From: Gammaproteobacteria bacterium
GTDB lineage: Bacteria; Pseudomonadota; Gammaproteobacteria; Acidiferrobacterales; Acidiferrobacteraceae
NCBI GenBank assembly: GCA_028064935.1
Contig: JAPTWT010000171.1
Span: 1 to 25,395, forward strand
DNA: 25,395 nucleotides
Direction: 5' to 3'
Part shown: positions 1 to 7,304 of the stretch, one piece after another
Position numbering within the stretch: position 1 is the first letter of the stretch
How the letters are laid out: each line of letters starts with the position of its first letter
The notes under the pieces: generated by a model
Database searches by the model: none
Told to the model about the DNA's origin: nothing
Seen by the model: the letters and a program-made list of their open reading frames with translations, nothing else
Program-made: the position numbers and the translations under genes

Positions 1-1
1 C

Positions 2-67
2 GAGGGCACCGATGTCACCCCCGCGGACTTCGGACTGACCGGTCGGCAGCCGCCGCGCTGGACCTAG
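2..67 (+). CDS. C-terminal tail of an unidentified upstream gene (5' end outside window)
   Basis: One frame is open from the window edge to a TAG at 65-67 and gives a 21-residue tail ending in QPPRWT. It is followed at once by a strong hairpin, as expected at the end of a gene. The tail is too short to assign a family, and I do not recognise it. Confidence 0.4.
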   Translation, partial: EGTDVTPADFGLTGRQPPRWT

Positions 68-72
68 GCCCT

Positions 73-114
73 GCAGGGGCGCCCATGCGGCGCCCCTGCC
101 TCTCTTCGATTTTT
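73..114 (+). terminator. Hairpin terminator after the partial gene
   Basis: A perfect 11-bp inverted repeat (GCAGGGGCGCC at 73-83, its complement at 89-99) encloses a 5-nt loop. A pyrimidine-rich stretch ending in TTTTT lies about 10 nt after the stem. The T-tract is displaced, so termination may be partial, but stem strength and position between two genes favour a terminator. Confidence 0.6.
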
Positions 115-136
115 CTCATGGATTTCTGGAGCGACT

Positions 137-376
137 ATGGCACCCACCTATGATTACCACTGCCTGCGATGTGACAATCATCTCACGATCCGCCACCGGA
201 TCGGCGCGCCTCGGCCATGCTGCCCGCATTGCCAAGGCCCGTTACGACCGGTGATATCGGCGGCGCCCGCCATACATGCGCGCATGGCCCACGGTCGCGA
301 GGACGCGGTGCGCGTGCTCGAGTCGTCCCGTTCGGTGCCCTGCCAGACGTGCGGCACGTCCTGCCGGCACCACTAG
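137..376 (+). CDS. FmdB-family zinc-ribbon protein
   Basis: A 79-residue protein with the FmdB-type N-terminal zinc ribbon. It opens with the typical Y-x-Y-x-C-x-x-C pattern (residues 5-12), and a second pair, CPHC, follows near residue 30. A short arginine- and alanine-rich tail ends in CQTCGTSC, giving further cysteines that could bind metal. FmdB proteins are small putative regulators named from the formamidase locus of Methylophilus; the zinc ribbon is well defined but the role in most bacteria is unknown. The start is set by GGAG at 128-131, five bases before the ATG. It lies 105 bp ahead of the sigma-54 activator on the same strand. No amidase gene is visible in the window, so a formamide-related role is not supported. 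Confidence 0.75.
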   Translation: MAPTYDYHCLRCDNHLTIRHRIGAPRPCCPHCQGPLRPVISAAPAIHARMAHGREDAVRVLESSRSVPCQTCGTSCRHH

Positions 377-382
377 GCACGC

Positions 383-411
383 TTTCGATCCCGGCGTGAT
401 CGCCCTATACT
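383..411 (+). promoter_or_regulatory. Possible sigma-70 promoter for the sigma-54 activator gene
   Basis: TATACT at 406-411 is a good -10 match, with TTTCGA at 383-388 as a weak -35 at 17-bp spacing. It sits about 70 bp before the activator start at 482. Only the -10 is convincing. Confidence 0.3.
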
Positions 412-481
412 GGTGGGCCATCGTCCGGCACCTGGCCTGGCATTGCGCCACGCACGGGGCTGATGCGCGAGGATTTACGCC

Positions 482-2089
482 ATGACGAACAAGGACCCGC
501 TCGCGGACTTGAGTCCGCTGTCGTTTCTGCAGATGTTCGTGACGCAAAGCGTCAAGCTCTCCGGCCTGGCCCCCGGCGCTCCGCGCCACGACGCCATCGA
601 ATACCTCGGGCTTACAGCCAGCAGCTGTCTCGAACTCTACGCGCGCCAGCAGATGAATCTGCCCGAAAAGATCGATCGCGAACACTATCAGCGACTCATC
701 TTGTACATCAAAAACGCGATCGGCGGCGAATTCGAGGCCGTGTCGGGCGCCGAGGGGGTCGTGCACGTCGAGAATCATCGCTGTCCGTTCGGCGCGCGCG
801 TACGGGATGCCCCGGAGTTGTGCCGCACCACGGCCTCGGTCTTCGGCGGGATCGCCGCGCGCAATTTCGGCTATGCGAAGGTCGAGCTGAAGAGGCGCAT
901 CGCACTGCGCGATGATCGTTGCGAGGTGTGCATCTATACAGATCGGGAAGCGGCCAAGGGGCAGGCGGGTGACGAGTATGTGAGCGAAGGCGAGACGGTC
1001 GTTTCGCGGCAGGCCCTGGCGGATATCAGCGTGCGTGTTGCCGACAAGATGGCGCACGCCCTGTGCCCGTCCGGACGCGCGCATGGCGCGCATTACCGGC
1101 CTCTGATCGTGGCCGAATCCCGCGCCATGCGCGAGATACTGAGGGCCGTGGAGCAGGTGGCACCGACGCGGGCCAGTGTCCTCATAAGCGGAGAGACTGG
1201 GGTCGGCAAGGAGATCGTAGCCCGTGCCATCCATGCCTTAAGTTCCCGCAGTGCCGGCCCGTTCCTGGCCGTCAACTGCGGCGCTGTTCCTTCCAATCTC
1301 ATAGAGACGACGCTATTTGGCCATGAAAAGGGCGCCTTTACGGGGGCCCACAGCCTTCATCATGGCCTGTTCGAGCGCGCCGATCGAGGGACGTTGTTCT
1401 TAGATGAGATCGACAGCCTGCCGTTATTCTCGCAGGCCAATCTGCTGCGCGTCTTGCAGGAAGGCGAGTTCGAACGGGTCGGTGGCGGGCAGGCGCGCCA
1501 TGTCGACGTACGCGTGGTGGCGGCTGCCAATCGACCGCTCGAATCGCTGGTCGCCGCCGGCCAATTCCGCGGGGATCTCTATTACCGGTTGAATGTCGTA
1601 CCGGTATGCATCCCGCCGCTTAGGGAGCGCCCGGAGGATGTGGCCGGCCTCGTTCATCACCTGCTCACGGCGCTGGCACAACGCCATGGTGGTCCGTCAA
1701 AGTCCTTGAGTGATCGTGCCTGGGGGCAGGTGATGGCCCATACGTGGCCCGGTAACGTCCGCGAACTCGAAAACGTCCTGGAGCGGGCGTTTTTGTTTAC
1801 CCCCGGCCGTGTGATCGATGATGTCGATTTACATGATGGGAGCGGTATCGCCGTTCCTTACGCGCAGTCGCCGGGCACCGGCGGAATGCTGCATGCGGCC
1901 AGACGCCGGGCGACCCAGACTATCGAGACCCGCGTGCTTCAGGATGCGCTCGAGCGCCACCATGGCAATGTGACGGCCATGGCGCGCGAGATGGGGATCA
2001 CGCGCCGCGCCATCCATCAGAAGCTCAAGCGCTATGCCCTGGCGGCGGCCGCCTATCGGGGCGACGGGCGCACAGCCCGCCGTCGATAG
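482..2089 (+). CDS. Sigma-54-dependent enhancer-binding transcriptional activator
   Basis: A 535-residue bacterial enhancer-binding protein with all three expected parts. The N-terminal region (about 1-170) is sensory; it contains a CPFG motif and several later cysteines (LCRTT, CEVC) and resembles the V4R / methanogen-output type of ligand-binding domain rather than a phosphoacceptor receiver. The central AAA+ domain has Walker A GETGVGKE at 237-244, the sigma-54 contact loop GAFTGA at 284-289 and Walker B with D308-E309. The C-terminus carries a Fis-type helix-turn-helix (about 494-517, [12 protein letters not shown] region). Since the GAFTGA loop is intact, it should be able to remodel RNA polymerase-sigma-54. 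The start is supported by an AGGA-like site upstream of the ATG at 482. The likely target is the downstream gene series, which has a palindrome and a -24/-12-like element in front of it. The inducing signal is unknown; absence of a receiver domain argues for direct ligand or metal sensing. Confidence 0.9.
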   Translation: MTNKDPLADLSPLSFLQMFVTQSVKLSGLAPGAPRHDAIEYLGLTASSCLELYARQQMNLPEKIDREHYQRLILYIKNAIGGEFEAVSGAEGVVHVENHRCPFGARVRDAPELCRTTASVFGGIAARNFGYAKVELKRRIALRDDRCEVCIYTDREAAKGQAGDEYVSEGETVVSRQALADISVRVADKMAHALCPSGRAHGAHYRPLIVAESRAMREILRAVEQVAPTRASVLISGETGVGKEIVARAIHALSSRSAGPFLAVNCGAVPSNLIETTLFGHEKGAFTGAHSLHHGLFERADRGTLFLDEIDSLPLFSQANLLRVLQEGEFERVGGGQARHVDVRVVAAANRPLESLVAAGQFRGDLYYRLNVVPVCIPPLRERPEDVAGLVHHLLTALAQRHGGPSKSLSDRAWGQVMAHTWPGNVRELENVLERAFLFTPGRVIDDVDLHDGSGIAVPYAQSPGTGGMLHAARRRATQTIETRVLQDALERHHGNVTAMAREMGITRRAIHQKLKRYALAAAAYRGDGRTARRR

Positions 2090-2132
2090 CCGCCCGATCC
2101 TACCCTTGTCTCTGCGCGAATCGTGCGCGCAT

Positions 2133-2148
2133 TGTCGGTTACCCGACA
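2133..2148 (+). promoter_or_regulatory. Imperfect palindrome, candidate activator binding site (UAS)
   Basis: TGTCGGTTACCCGACA is a 16-bp imperfect palindrome with 6-bp arms matching perfectly; 14 of 16 positions are symmetrical. It lies about 225 bp upstream of the -24/-12-like element, a normal distance for an enhancer site, and just after the activator gene. There is no T-tract, so a terminator is less likely. Assignment to the adjacent activator is inference. Confidence 0.45.
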
Positions 2149-2358
2149 GAACACCGCGTCGTGGCCGATCGCAGGATCAGGCCGACCTCATCCCGGCGCC
2201 TTACGCCCGCCGCCGCAAAGCCCCCGTTGCGACCCCGTGGCATGCCGCCATGCACCAAAGCCGAGTACGCGTGCGCCGAAAAGGCCAGCGGCAGGACGTG
2301 TCGTGCGCGTGCCGCGGACGGGGGCGCGCGGTGGCGTCTACGGCGGCCCCGGGCCCGG

Positions 2359-2374
2359 TGCCATGTTCCTTGCT
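2359..2374 (+). promoter_or_regulatory. Candidate sigma-54 (-24/-12) promoter of the GTPase-roadblock series
   Basis: TGCCATG-N4-TTGCT matches the sigma-54 consensus TGGCACG-N4-TTGCW with exact spacing and a perfect -12 half. The -24 half has C in place of the second invariant G, plus one further mismatch, so it would be a weak site. It lies about 45 bp ahead of the first gene of the series and just downstream of a sigma-54 activator gene, which raises its likelihood. Confidence 0.4.
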
Positions 2375-2417
2375 GTAGCGTATCCATCGAGGGGCTCGTG
2401 ACCCGGGAGCGGGAGTT

Positions 2418-3077
2418 GTGGCAGGGCGCGAGGCCTATCGGGGGGCTATGGATCCGGTACATGGTGCGGACGCGGGCATCGACGCGCGTCGCGAGACGTC
2501 GCATTTCCATCCTGAGGACTACGTCCTGCATCATATTCAGCGCGCTGTCGCCAACCGGCAGACGATCGAGATCGCACTCGACGGGGACGGCACACTCAAG
2601 GTGTTCGGGGGCGAAGGGACATTCACCGCCGACATTTACGATATGGCGACGCTTTGTACGCTCCCGGCCTCGTATTTTCGGGTCGAGGTGGTGTCCGTAG
2701 ACGACCGGGGCGGCGGTCGTCACGATGTCGCCGAGTTGTTATGGCAGGCCGCCTATCATGCCTCGCAAGGTCGGCTCGTCAGGGGTTGCTACCACTATGA
2801 TGTGGTGGAGCTCGTGCGCTGGCCGAACGTCACGCGCCTGCCCGGCGGCGAACAGGCCATCCGGCTGGCGGCACTCTTGAGCCGGCATCCGACCTCCATT
2901 CTTTTCGCAAGCCGCGTGCTCGACATCGATGCCCCGGACATTTATCGGCTGTATTCGGCGGCACACTGCGCGGGCCTCACGCGCCTCCTGAATCGCGAAC
3001 CCGAGCCTCCGGCGCTGCGTCCCCATGCCAAGCGCGGCGTTTTCGGGCTGATTCTGCAACGGCTGGCGGGGCGCTAG
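2418..3077 (+). CDS. Unrecognised protein, first gene of the GTPase-roadblock series
   Basis: A 219-residue soluble protein that I cannot assign to a named family. It shows no signal peptide, membrane segment or catalytic motif. The C-terminal part (about 130-200) has the periodic pattern of a small helical, possibly winged-helix, domain (RLAALLSRHPTS, then YRLYSAAHCAGLTRLLNR), followed by a basic tail. Its stop codon directly abuts the GTPase start at 3078, so the two are almost certainly co-translated and probably work together, perhaps as a GTPase partner. The start is uncertain: GTG at 2418 has GGGAG eight bases upstream, while ATG at 2448 follows a run of G residues at only two bases spacing. 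The sigma-54-like element at 2359-2374 would drive it. Confidence 0.7.
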   Translation: MAGREAYRGAMDPVHGADAGIDARRETSHFHPEDYVLHHIQRAVANRQTIEIALDGDGTLKVFGGEGTFTADIYDMATLCTLPASYFRVEVVSVDDRGGGRHDVAELLWQAAYHASQGRLVRGCYHYDVVELVRWPNVTRLPGGEQAIRLAALLSRHPTSILFASRVLDIDAPDIYRLYSAAHCAGLTRLLNREPEPPALRPHAKRGVFGLILQRLAGR

Positions 3078-3620
3078 ATGGCGGATGCAGAACACAAGAT
3101 CATGTTTGCCGGGCCGGTCGGCGCCGGGAAGACCACCGCCATCGGCGCCATCAGCGACATCCCGGTGGTGACTACCGAGGCGCGCGCCACCGACGATGTG
3201 GCGATGTGCAAGAGCCGCACCACGGTGGCCATGGATTACGGTGTCATCATGTTGGATGGCGGAGGCAAACTGCACCTCTACGGGACGCCGGGTCAGGAGC
3301 GGTTTCGTTTCATGTGGGACATCCTGGCGACGGGGAGTCTGGGCGTTGTCCTGCTCATGGATAATGCGCGCCCCGACCCCCTTGCGGATCTGCGCTTTTA
3401 TCTGGACGCCTTCCAGGATTTGGTCGCCGGGACGGCGGTGGTTGTTGGTGTCACGCGCACCGACATGCAGCCGCGGCCTTCCATTGCCGCCTATCAGACG
3501 TGGGCCTTGGCGCACGGCCTGCGGATCCCGATTCTCACAGTGGATGCGCGATCGTGCGAGGACATCGCGATGCTCCTCAAGGTTCTGCTCGCCATGCTTG
3601 ATCCGAGCCTGCGCCGATGA
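3078..3620 (+). CDS. MglA-like small Ras-family GTPase
   Basis: A 180-residue protein with a clear small-GTPase core. The P-loop is GPVGAGKT at residues 12-19, the G3 motif is GTPGQERF at 69-76 and the G4 guanine motif is TRTD at 126-129 (a variant of N/TKxD). Bacterial GTPases of this type (MglA in Myxococcus, CvnD in streptomycete conservons) are cytoplasmic switches that act with roadblock/LC7 proteins as activators or scaffolds; two such proteins are encoded further down this series. The ATG follows the preceding TAG without a gap, and the TGA overlaps the next start (ATGA), implying translational coupling. The glutamine of the GQE motif, normally part of the hydrolysis machinery, is present. 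The output could be polarity, motility or signalling; the sequence does not decide. Confidence 0.85.
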   Translation: MADAEHKIMFAGPVGAGKTTAIGAISDIPVVTTEARATDDVAMCKSRTTVAMDYGVIMLDGGGKLHLYGTPGQERFRFMWDILATGSLGVVLLMDNARPDPLADLRFYLDAFQDLVAGTAVVVGVTRTDMQPRPSIAAYQTWALAHGLRIPILTVDARSCEDIAMLLKVLLAMLDPSLRR

Positions 3621-4331
3621 TCGCGGCGTTGGGCCATACCGATGCGCCTGACCGGGCCCTTGACTTGCAAGGCTACGGGGTTGCGTTTGGTGAACGTGTG
3701 GTCTTGAGTTCCGTGGATATGGTATTGCCGAAAATGGGCGTGACCGCGCTTTTGGGGCCCGCCGGGACCGGTAAGTCGACGCTGCAAAGGACGCTCGCGG
3801 GATTCAACGATGCCAACCCCTCCCTGCGCACCTGGGGTGAGGCGCGCCTTGCGGGCCTTGCGGTGGGCGCGACGGCAAGGCCTGCCCTGGTATGTCAGAG
3901 CGCGCGCATGATCACCGCCAGTGTGCTCGACAACCTCGTGCACGGCTTGGCGTCGCGCGCGGATGACCTGCGAGGAGCAGTGCGTGTGGGCCCGGGAGGG
4001 CCTTCACCGGTCGGGGCTTGCGGAACTCGTGGGCCGCTTGCACGAGCCGGCTGCCGGTCTGTCTTTGGTCTGGCAGCGGATGCTGGCGGTGTTGCGGGTA
4101 CTGAACGGTGACCCCCGCGTGCTTTTTGTCGATGAACCGACCACCGGTCTCGGCGAGGATGATGCGCTGCGTCTATTGGCCTTACTCAAGGAGGAGGCGC
4201 AGCGGCGCGCGGTGCTTATAGCCCTCCACAATCAGCGTCATGTGCGCTTCGTGGCCGATCGGGCCGTGTTACTGGCGGGAGGCGTCGTCCAGGAGGCCCG
4301 CGCCACGCAGGCCTTTTTTCCACGCCGCTGA
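3617..4331 (+). pseudogene. Orphan ABC-type ATPase, frame broken by a +1 shift
   Basis: Two overlapping frames together encode one ABC nucleotide-binding domain of about 237 residues. Frame one (from 3617, ATGA overlap with the GTPase) gives the Walker A GPAGTGKS at residues 47-54 and runs coherently to ASRADDLR. Coherent sequence resumes one base later (EQCVWAREGLHRSGL), then Walker B VLFVDEP and an H-loop-like ALHNQRH, ending at 4331. The shift falls around 3968-3977 (CTGCGAGGAG), which is not a homopolymer. The signature motif, normally LSGGQ, reads LSLVWQ, so standard ATP-sandwich function is doubtful. No membrane partner or binding protein is nearby, so a regulatory rather than transport role seems likely. 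It could be a real mutation, a sequencing indel or programmed frameshifting; I cannot tell which. Confidence 0.7.
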
Positions 4332-4351
4332 CTGCCGCCGGGCAGGCCTAT

Positions 4352-4969
4352 GTGCGCACCGGGACGTGCGCTATGCCCGCGCCCGGCGCGCCGCCGGACG
4401 ACCTGGACCTGGCGGCCCCCTTGCCGGCCGCGATACCGCAGGCGGGCCAGCGCCAGGCGGGGCCCGCCCGCGGCCCGCGCGGTTTTCTATGGCTGTACAA
4501 GGGTCGGCTCGCCGGCACGCCTCAGCCCGGGGTGTTTTTCGACATCGATCATGACCTGCGGGCCTTGCGCCGCGTCGGTATCACGGTGCTTGTATCGTTG
4601 ACCGAGACGCCGATCGAGGCCGCGGCGTTGGATGCCCACGACCTGCGCGCGCTGTGGTTCCCGATACCGGATAGGGAGCCTCCCACAGCGGATCAGGCCT
4701 ATGAGATCTGCCGGGCGCTCGACCGACTCTTGGCCTGCGGCGATGTCATCGCCGTGCACTGCCGGGCCGGCCTTGGCAGAACGGGGACTGTGCTCGCTGC
4801 CTATCTCATATGGAAGGGCGCGAGCGCCCTCGATGCCGTGGAGGGCGCGCGGCGTATCGAGGCGCGCTGGATCCAGTCGGAGTCGCAGGCGCGATTCCTC
4901 GAGGAGTTTGCGGTGTCGGTCGCCCGTTCCTCGCATTCGATACCCGATCATTCCCCACAGGAGAGGTAA
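4352..4969 (+). CDS. Dual-specificity / tyrosine-type protein phosphatase
   Basis: A 205-residue protein with the cysteine-phosphatase signature HCRAGLGRTG beginning at residue 136, giving nucleophile Cys137 and phosphate-binding Arg143. The acid-loop aspartate is D107 in FPIPD. This matches the compact dual-specificity phosphatase fold, which removes phosphate from Tyr, Ser or Thr residues or from small phosphorylated molecules. The first 40 residues are proline- and alanine-rich and probably disordered. GTG at 4352 is the longest start; ATG at 4373 is also possible and would remove only seven residues of this tail. It lies 20 bp after the ABC ATPase and 4 bp before the first roadblock gene. 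No protein kinase is encoded nearby, so its substrate is unknown; the neighbouring GTPase and roadblock proteins are candidates by context. Confidence 0.85.
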   Translation: MRTGTCAMPAPGAPPDDLDLAAPLPAAIPQAGQRQAGPARGPRGFLWLYKGRLAGTPQPGVFFDIDHDLRALRRVGITVLVSLTETPIEAAALDAHDLRALWFPIPDREPPTADQAYEICRALDRLLACGDVIAVHCRAGLGRTGTVLAAYLIWKGASALDAVEGARRIEARWIQSESQARFLEEFAVSVARSSHSIPDHSPQER

Positions 4970-4973
4970 CGGT

Positions 4974-5384
4974 ATGTCCGATCTCGAAGGTCATCTTCAG
5001 AAGGCCATTGTGTCGATCCCGGAGTGCGTGGCGGCGGGCTATGTGGATCTCAGTACCGGCATGCTGCTTGGCATCCGGACCGTGGATTCGCATCCCCAGG
5101 AGGTCCTGGAGCTGCTCTCGGCGGCCACGTCGGATCTCTTCCAGGGGACCAACGTGGTGACCATAGAAAACCTCTTCAAGAAGGCCCGCGGTCTCCCGGC
5201 TGACGGCGGCTATCATTATTTCCAGGAGATGATCATTACGAGCGATAACCTCCTGCATCTCTTCCTAATGGGTAAGACACATACCGATCATGTGGTCGTT
5301 TTCGTGTGCCGTCGTTCCGCCAATCTGGGGATGGCGATCATGAAGGCCCGTACGGCGTTGCCGGATATCGAGTCGGTCGTGTAA
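4974..5384 (+). CDS. Roadblock/LC7-domain protein 1
   Basis: A 136-residue single-domain protein with the roadblock/LC7 pattern. A first helix leads into a beta-hairpin (AAGYVDLSTGMLLGI), then a central helix, then later strands (FQEMIITSDNLLHLFLM and HVVVFVCRRSANLGMAIMKA). Bacterial roadblock proteins such as MglB dimerise and act as GTPase-activating or scaffolding partners of MglA-type GTPases, one of which is encoded at 3078-3620. The start has a strong AGGAGAGG at 4959-4966, seven bases before the ATG. It is more divergent than the second copy at 5443, and the pair could form a heterodimer; that is inference. Confidence 0.75.
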   Translation: MSDLEGHLQKAIVSIPECVAAGYVDLSTGMLLGIRTVDSHPQEVLELLSAATSDLFQGTNVVTIENLFKKARGLPADGGYHYFQEMIITSDNLLHLFLMGKTHTDHVVVFVCRRSANLGMAIMKARTALPDIESVV

Positions 5385-5442
5385 GAACGCTATCACGCGC
5401 CGGCGTAGAACCGCTGTCCAATCGATTACCAAGGAGGTTGTC

Positions 5443-5850
5443 ATGTTGGCTCAAGTAATGCAGAAATCCCCTCTGAATCGGGCAAGCCAGCTGAGGTCTG
5501 CGCTCCGGGGGCTAAACGCCTTATCCGCCGATATCGAGGCGTCGGCCGTCATATCCGGCGACGGGCTCATGCTTGCGTCGATGCTCGATCCGCATATCGC
5601 CGCCGATCGTTACGCCGCCATGTGTGCCTCGCTTTTGGCGCTGGCCGAGCGGGCTGCGCAAGAGGTACACCGCGGGCGACTAAAGCGCGTCATGATCGAG
5701 GGTGAACATGGCACGATGCTGCTCGTTCAGGCCGGCTGCGATGGTGTTCTTGCGGTCGCGGCGCGGCAAACCGTCAATCTCGGCATGGTGTTTCTCGAGG
5801 CCACCAAGGTCGCGGCGCGCATTCGTGGGCTACTCGATCAGTCTCCTTGA
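5443..5850 (+). CDS. Roadblock/LC7-domain protein 2
   Basis: A 135-residue roadblock/LC7 protein closer to the MglB/CvnB pattern than its neighbour. Its features are LRGLNALSADIEASAVISGDGLMLASM, a central amphipathic helix (YAAMCASLLALAERAAQEV), then a strand with GEHGTMLLVQAG and the final helix with NLGMVFLEATKVAARI. A clean AAGGAGG at 5431-5437 lies five bases before the ATG, a stronger site than most in the series, suggesting high expression. The 58-bp gap to the first roadblock gene holds no obvious terminator. It likely partners the GTPase encoded at 3078. The family match is clear; whether it activates, inhibits or scaffolds is not visible. Confidence 0.85.
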   Translation: MLAQVMQKSPLNRASQLRSALRGLNALSADIEASAVISGDGLMLASMLDPHIAADRYAAMCASLLALAERAAQEVHRGRLKRVMIEGEHGTMLLVQAGCDGVLAVAARQTVNLGMVFLEATKVAARIRGLLDQSP

Positions 5851-5978
5851 GAAGGGGATCGCGCTTGACTCGGCAGCGGCGGATGTCTGCCGATACCCAT
5901 CCCGGGGGCGTATCATAAAGCCGGTGGGCCCGCCGACGGCGTGCCCTGATGGCCAGCATGGGACAATGGGACGGCGAC

Positions 5979-7049
5979 ATGGATATCGCAATCATAGGTG
6001 CAAATGGCTCCATAGGGCGGCAGATTGCCATACGCATCATCATGGAAAGACTCCTTGGCGCCACGGACCGGTTGCAGCTCGTGGGCCGACGTGATGGACG
6101 TAGCGCCGCGGCGCTTTATGGCTTTTGCCAAGACCTGAAAGACGCCTTTTCCGAAAACTGTCCGTTGCTCGATGTGGCCCTGGAGCCGGAGGATGTGGTG
6201 GCCGACATCGTCATCATGGCGGCCGGCGCGACCATCCATTCCGATCAGGACACGAAGGCGGCCATGCCGAGCCGCGATGACCTGGCGATCGTCAATCGCG
6301 CGCTCGCTATCCGTTATGCCGACGCCCTGTGCCGTTATGGCCATGGACATGAGATCGTGGTCGTGGTTACGAATCCGGTGGAGTTTCTGGTAGACATCTT
6401 CTCGGCGCGCTATGACCGTAAGCGGGTCATCGGCATAGGGGCCTATCAGGACAGCCTGCGTTTTCGGCGTGAGGTGGCGCGCTCCATCAATGTCTCCCGG
6501 CAGGCGGTGCGCGCCATGGCGATAGGCGAGCACGGGGATGGCCTGGTGCCCTTGTGGAGCAGTGTCATCGTTCAGGGATTTTCCGACAGTGAGACGCGCC
6601 GGGCGATTCATGCTGTGCGTGGCGGGCGTGTCAGCACGGACTATCCTGGTTCGGTCGGTGCGGCACGCGCGCAGGTCATCCAGATCGTCCGAGAAGGCCG
6701 CATACGCGAGGCCTTTGCCCTCTTCGATACCCTGGCCCCGGATGTCCGGGTCGTAATCGGGCCCTTTCTGACGCTTTTTTCCGGGGCCAAGACCGACGTC
6801 GCGACCGCGAACGCGACTGTCGATCTCGTGTGCACCATTGTCGGTGGCCGCGACAGCGTGGTGGCTGCACAGGTGCAGTTGCATGGCGAGTTCGAGGGGG
6901 TGCATACCTCCATCGGCGTGCCGATCATCGTCAATACCAAGGGTTGGGAATCGGCCTATCCGCTCGCCATGACGGATGGCGAACGCCAGCTGTTCCTGGC
7001 GGCGGCGGTGCGCGTGCAGGAGAAGATCAAGACGTGGACGAGCATTTGA
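5979..7049 (+). CDS. Malate/lactate dehydrogenase-fold protein with an unusual substrate loop
   Basis: A 356-residue NAD-dependent 2-hydroxyacid dehydrogenase fold. It has the nucleotide loop GANGSIG (residues 7-13), the NPVEFLVD segment (132-139), the Asp-x-x-Arg pair D158/R161 and catalytic His185 in GEHGD. The substrate loop is abnormal: compared with E. coli malate dehydrogenase it carries about seven extra residues, and the discriminating position (Arg in malate, Gln in lactate enzymes) appears to be Lys93, six residues before the conserved Arg99. The substrate may therefore be neither malate nor lactate, though the catalytic residues look intact. ATG 5979 is chosen because it gives the normal MxIAIIGA start and follows GGGACGG; ATG 5949 would add ten residues. 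The end overlaps the ACT gene by 16 bp, and it follows the second roadblock gene by about 130 bp. Confidence 0.8.
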   Translation: MDIAIIGANGSIGRQIAIRIIMERLLGATDRLQLVGRRDGRSAAALYGFCQDLKDAFSENCPLLDVALEPEDVVADIVIMAAGATIHSDQDTKAAMPSRDDLAIVNRALAIRYADALCRYGHGHEIVVVVTNPVEFLVDIFSARYDRKRVIGIGAYQDSLRFRREVARSINVSRQAVRAMAIGEHGDGLVPLWSSVIVQGFSDSETRRAIHAVRGGRVSTDYPGSVGAARAQVIQIVREGRIREAFALFDTLAPDVRVVIGPFLTLFSGAKTDVATANATVDLVCTIVGGRDSVVAAQVQLHGEFEGVHTSIGVPIIVNTKGWESAYPLAMTDGERQLFLAAAVRVQEKIKTWTSI

Positions 7050-7288
7050 ACGACGGTGTTGAGCGTCACGAGCTACGCCTGCGCGTAGTCAACCAGCCCG
7101 GGACCCTGCATGTCATTTCGGCGATCTTCTCGACGCGCGGCCTGTCTATCGATGCGATTCAGATCCCTCCGGCCGCCCCCGACTCGGGGACCATGGACAT
7201 CACCCTCCGCTTCCAGGCCGAACCCGCGCGCCGGATCGCGATCGTACGTATGCTCTCTCGACTGGAGTGTGTGATCGCAATCGCCTGA
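7034..7288 (+). CDS. Single-domain ACT protein
   Basis: An 84-residue protein consisting of one ACT domain, similar to the N-terminal part of the acetolactate synthase small subunit (IlvH/IlvN). The pattern is LRLRVVNQPGTLHVISAIF, then STRGLSIDAI, then a strand with TMDITLRF and a final strand. ACT domains bind amino acids or other small ligands and regulate partner enzymes. The GTG at 7034 lies inside the end of the dehydrogenase-like gene, preceded by AGGAG at 7018-7022, so the two are probably coupled. No acetolactate synthase large subunit is encoded here. It may regulate its neighbour or be a free ligand sensor; this is inference. Confidence 0.7.
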   Translation: MDEHLNDGVERHELRLRVVNQPGTLHVISAIFSTRGLSIDAIQIPPAAPDSGTMDITLRFQAEPARRIAIVRMLSRLECVIAIA

Positions 7289-7304
7289 TGGGTTCCAGAA
7301 CCGC

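Noticed and set aside
437..455. TGGCCTGGCATTGC, a sigma-54-like element before the activator gene
   Set aside because: The GG to GC spacing is one base too short for a functional -24/-12 promoter.
242..1234. 330-codon open frame on the minus strand
   Set aside because: It overlaps fmdB and the activator's sensor domain and lacks domain motifs.
7291..7302. GGTTC / GAACC as a bidirectional terminator between the ACT gene and coaE
   Set aside because: The stem is too short, the loop is only 2-4 nt and no T-tract is present on either strand.
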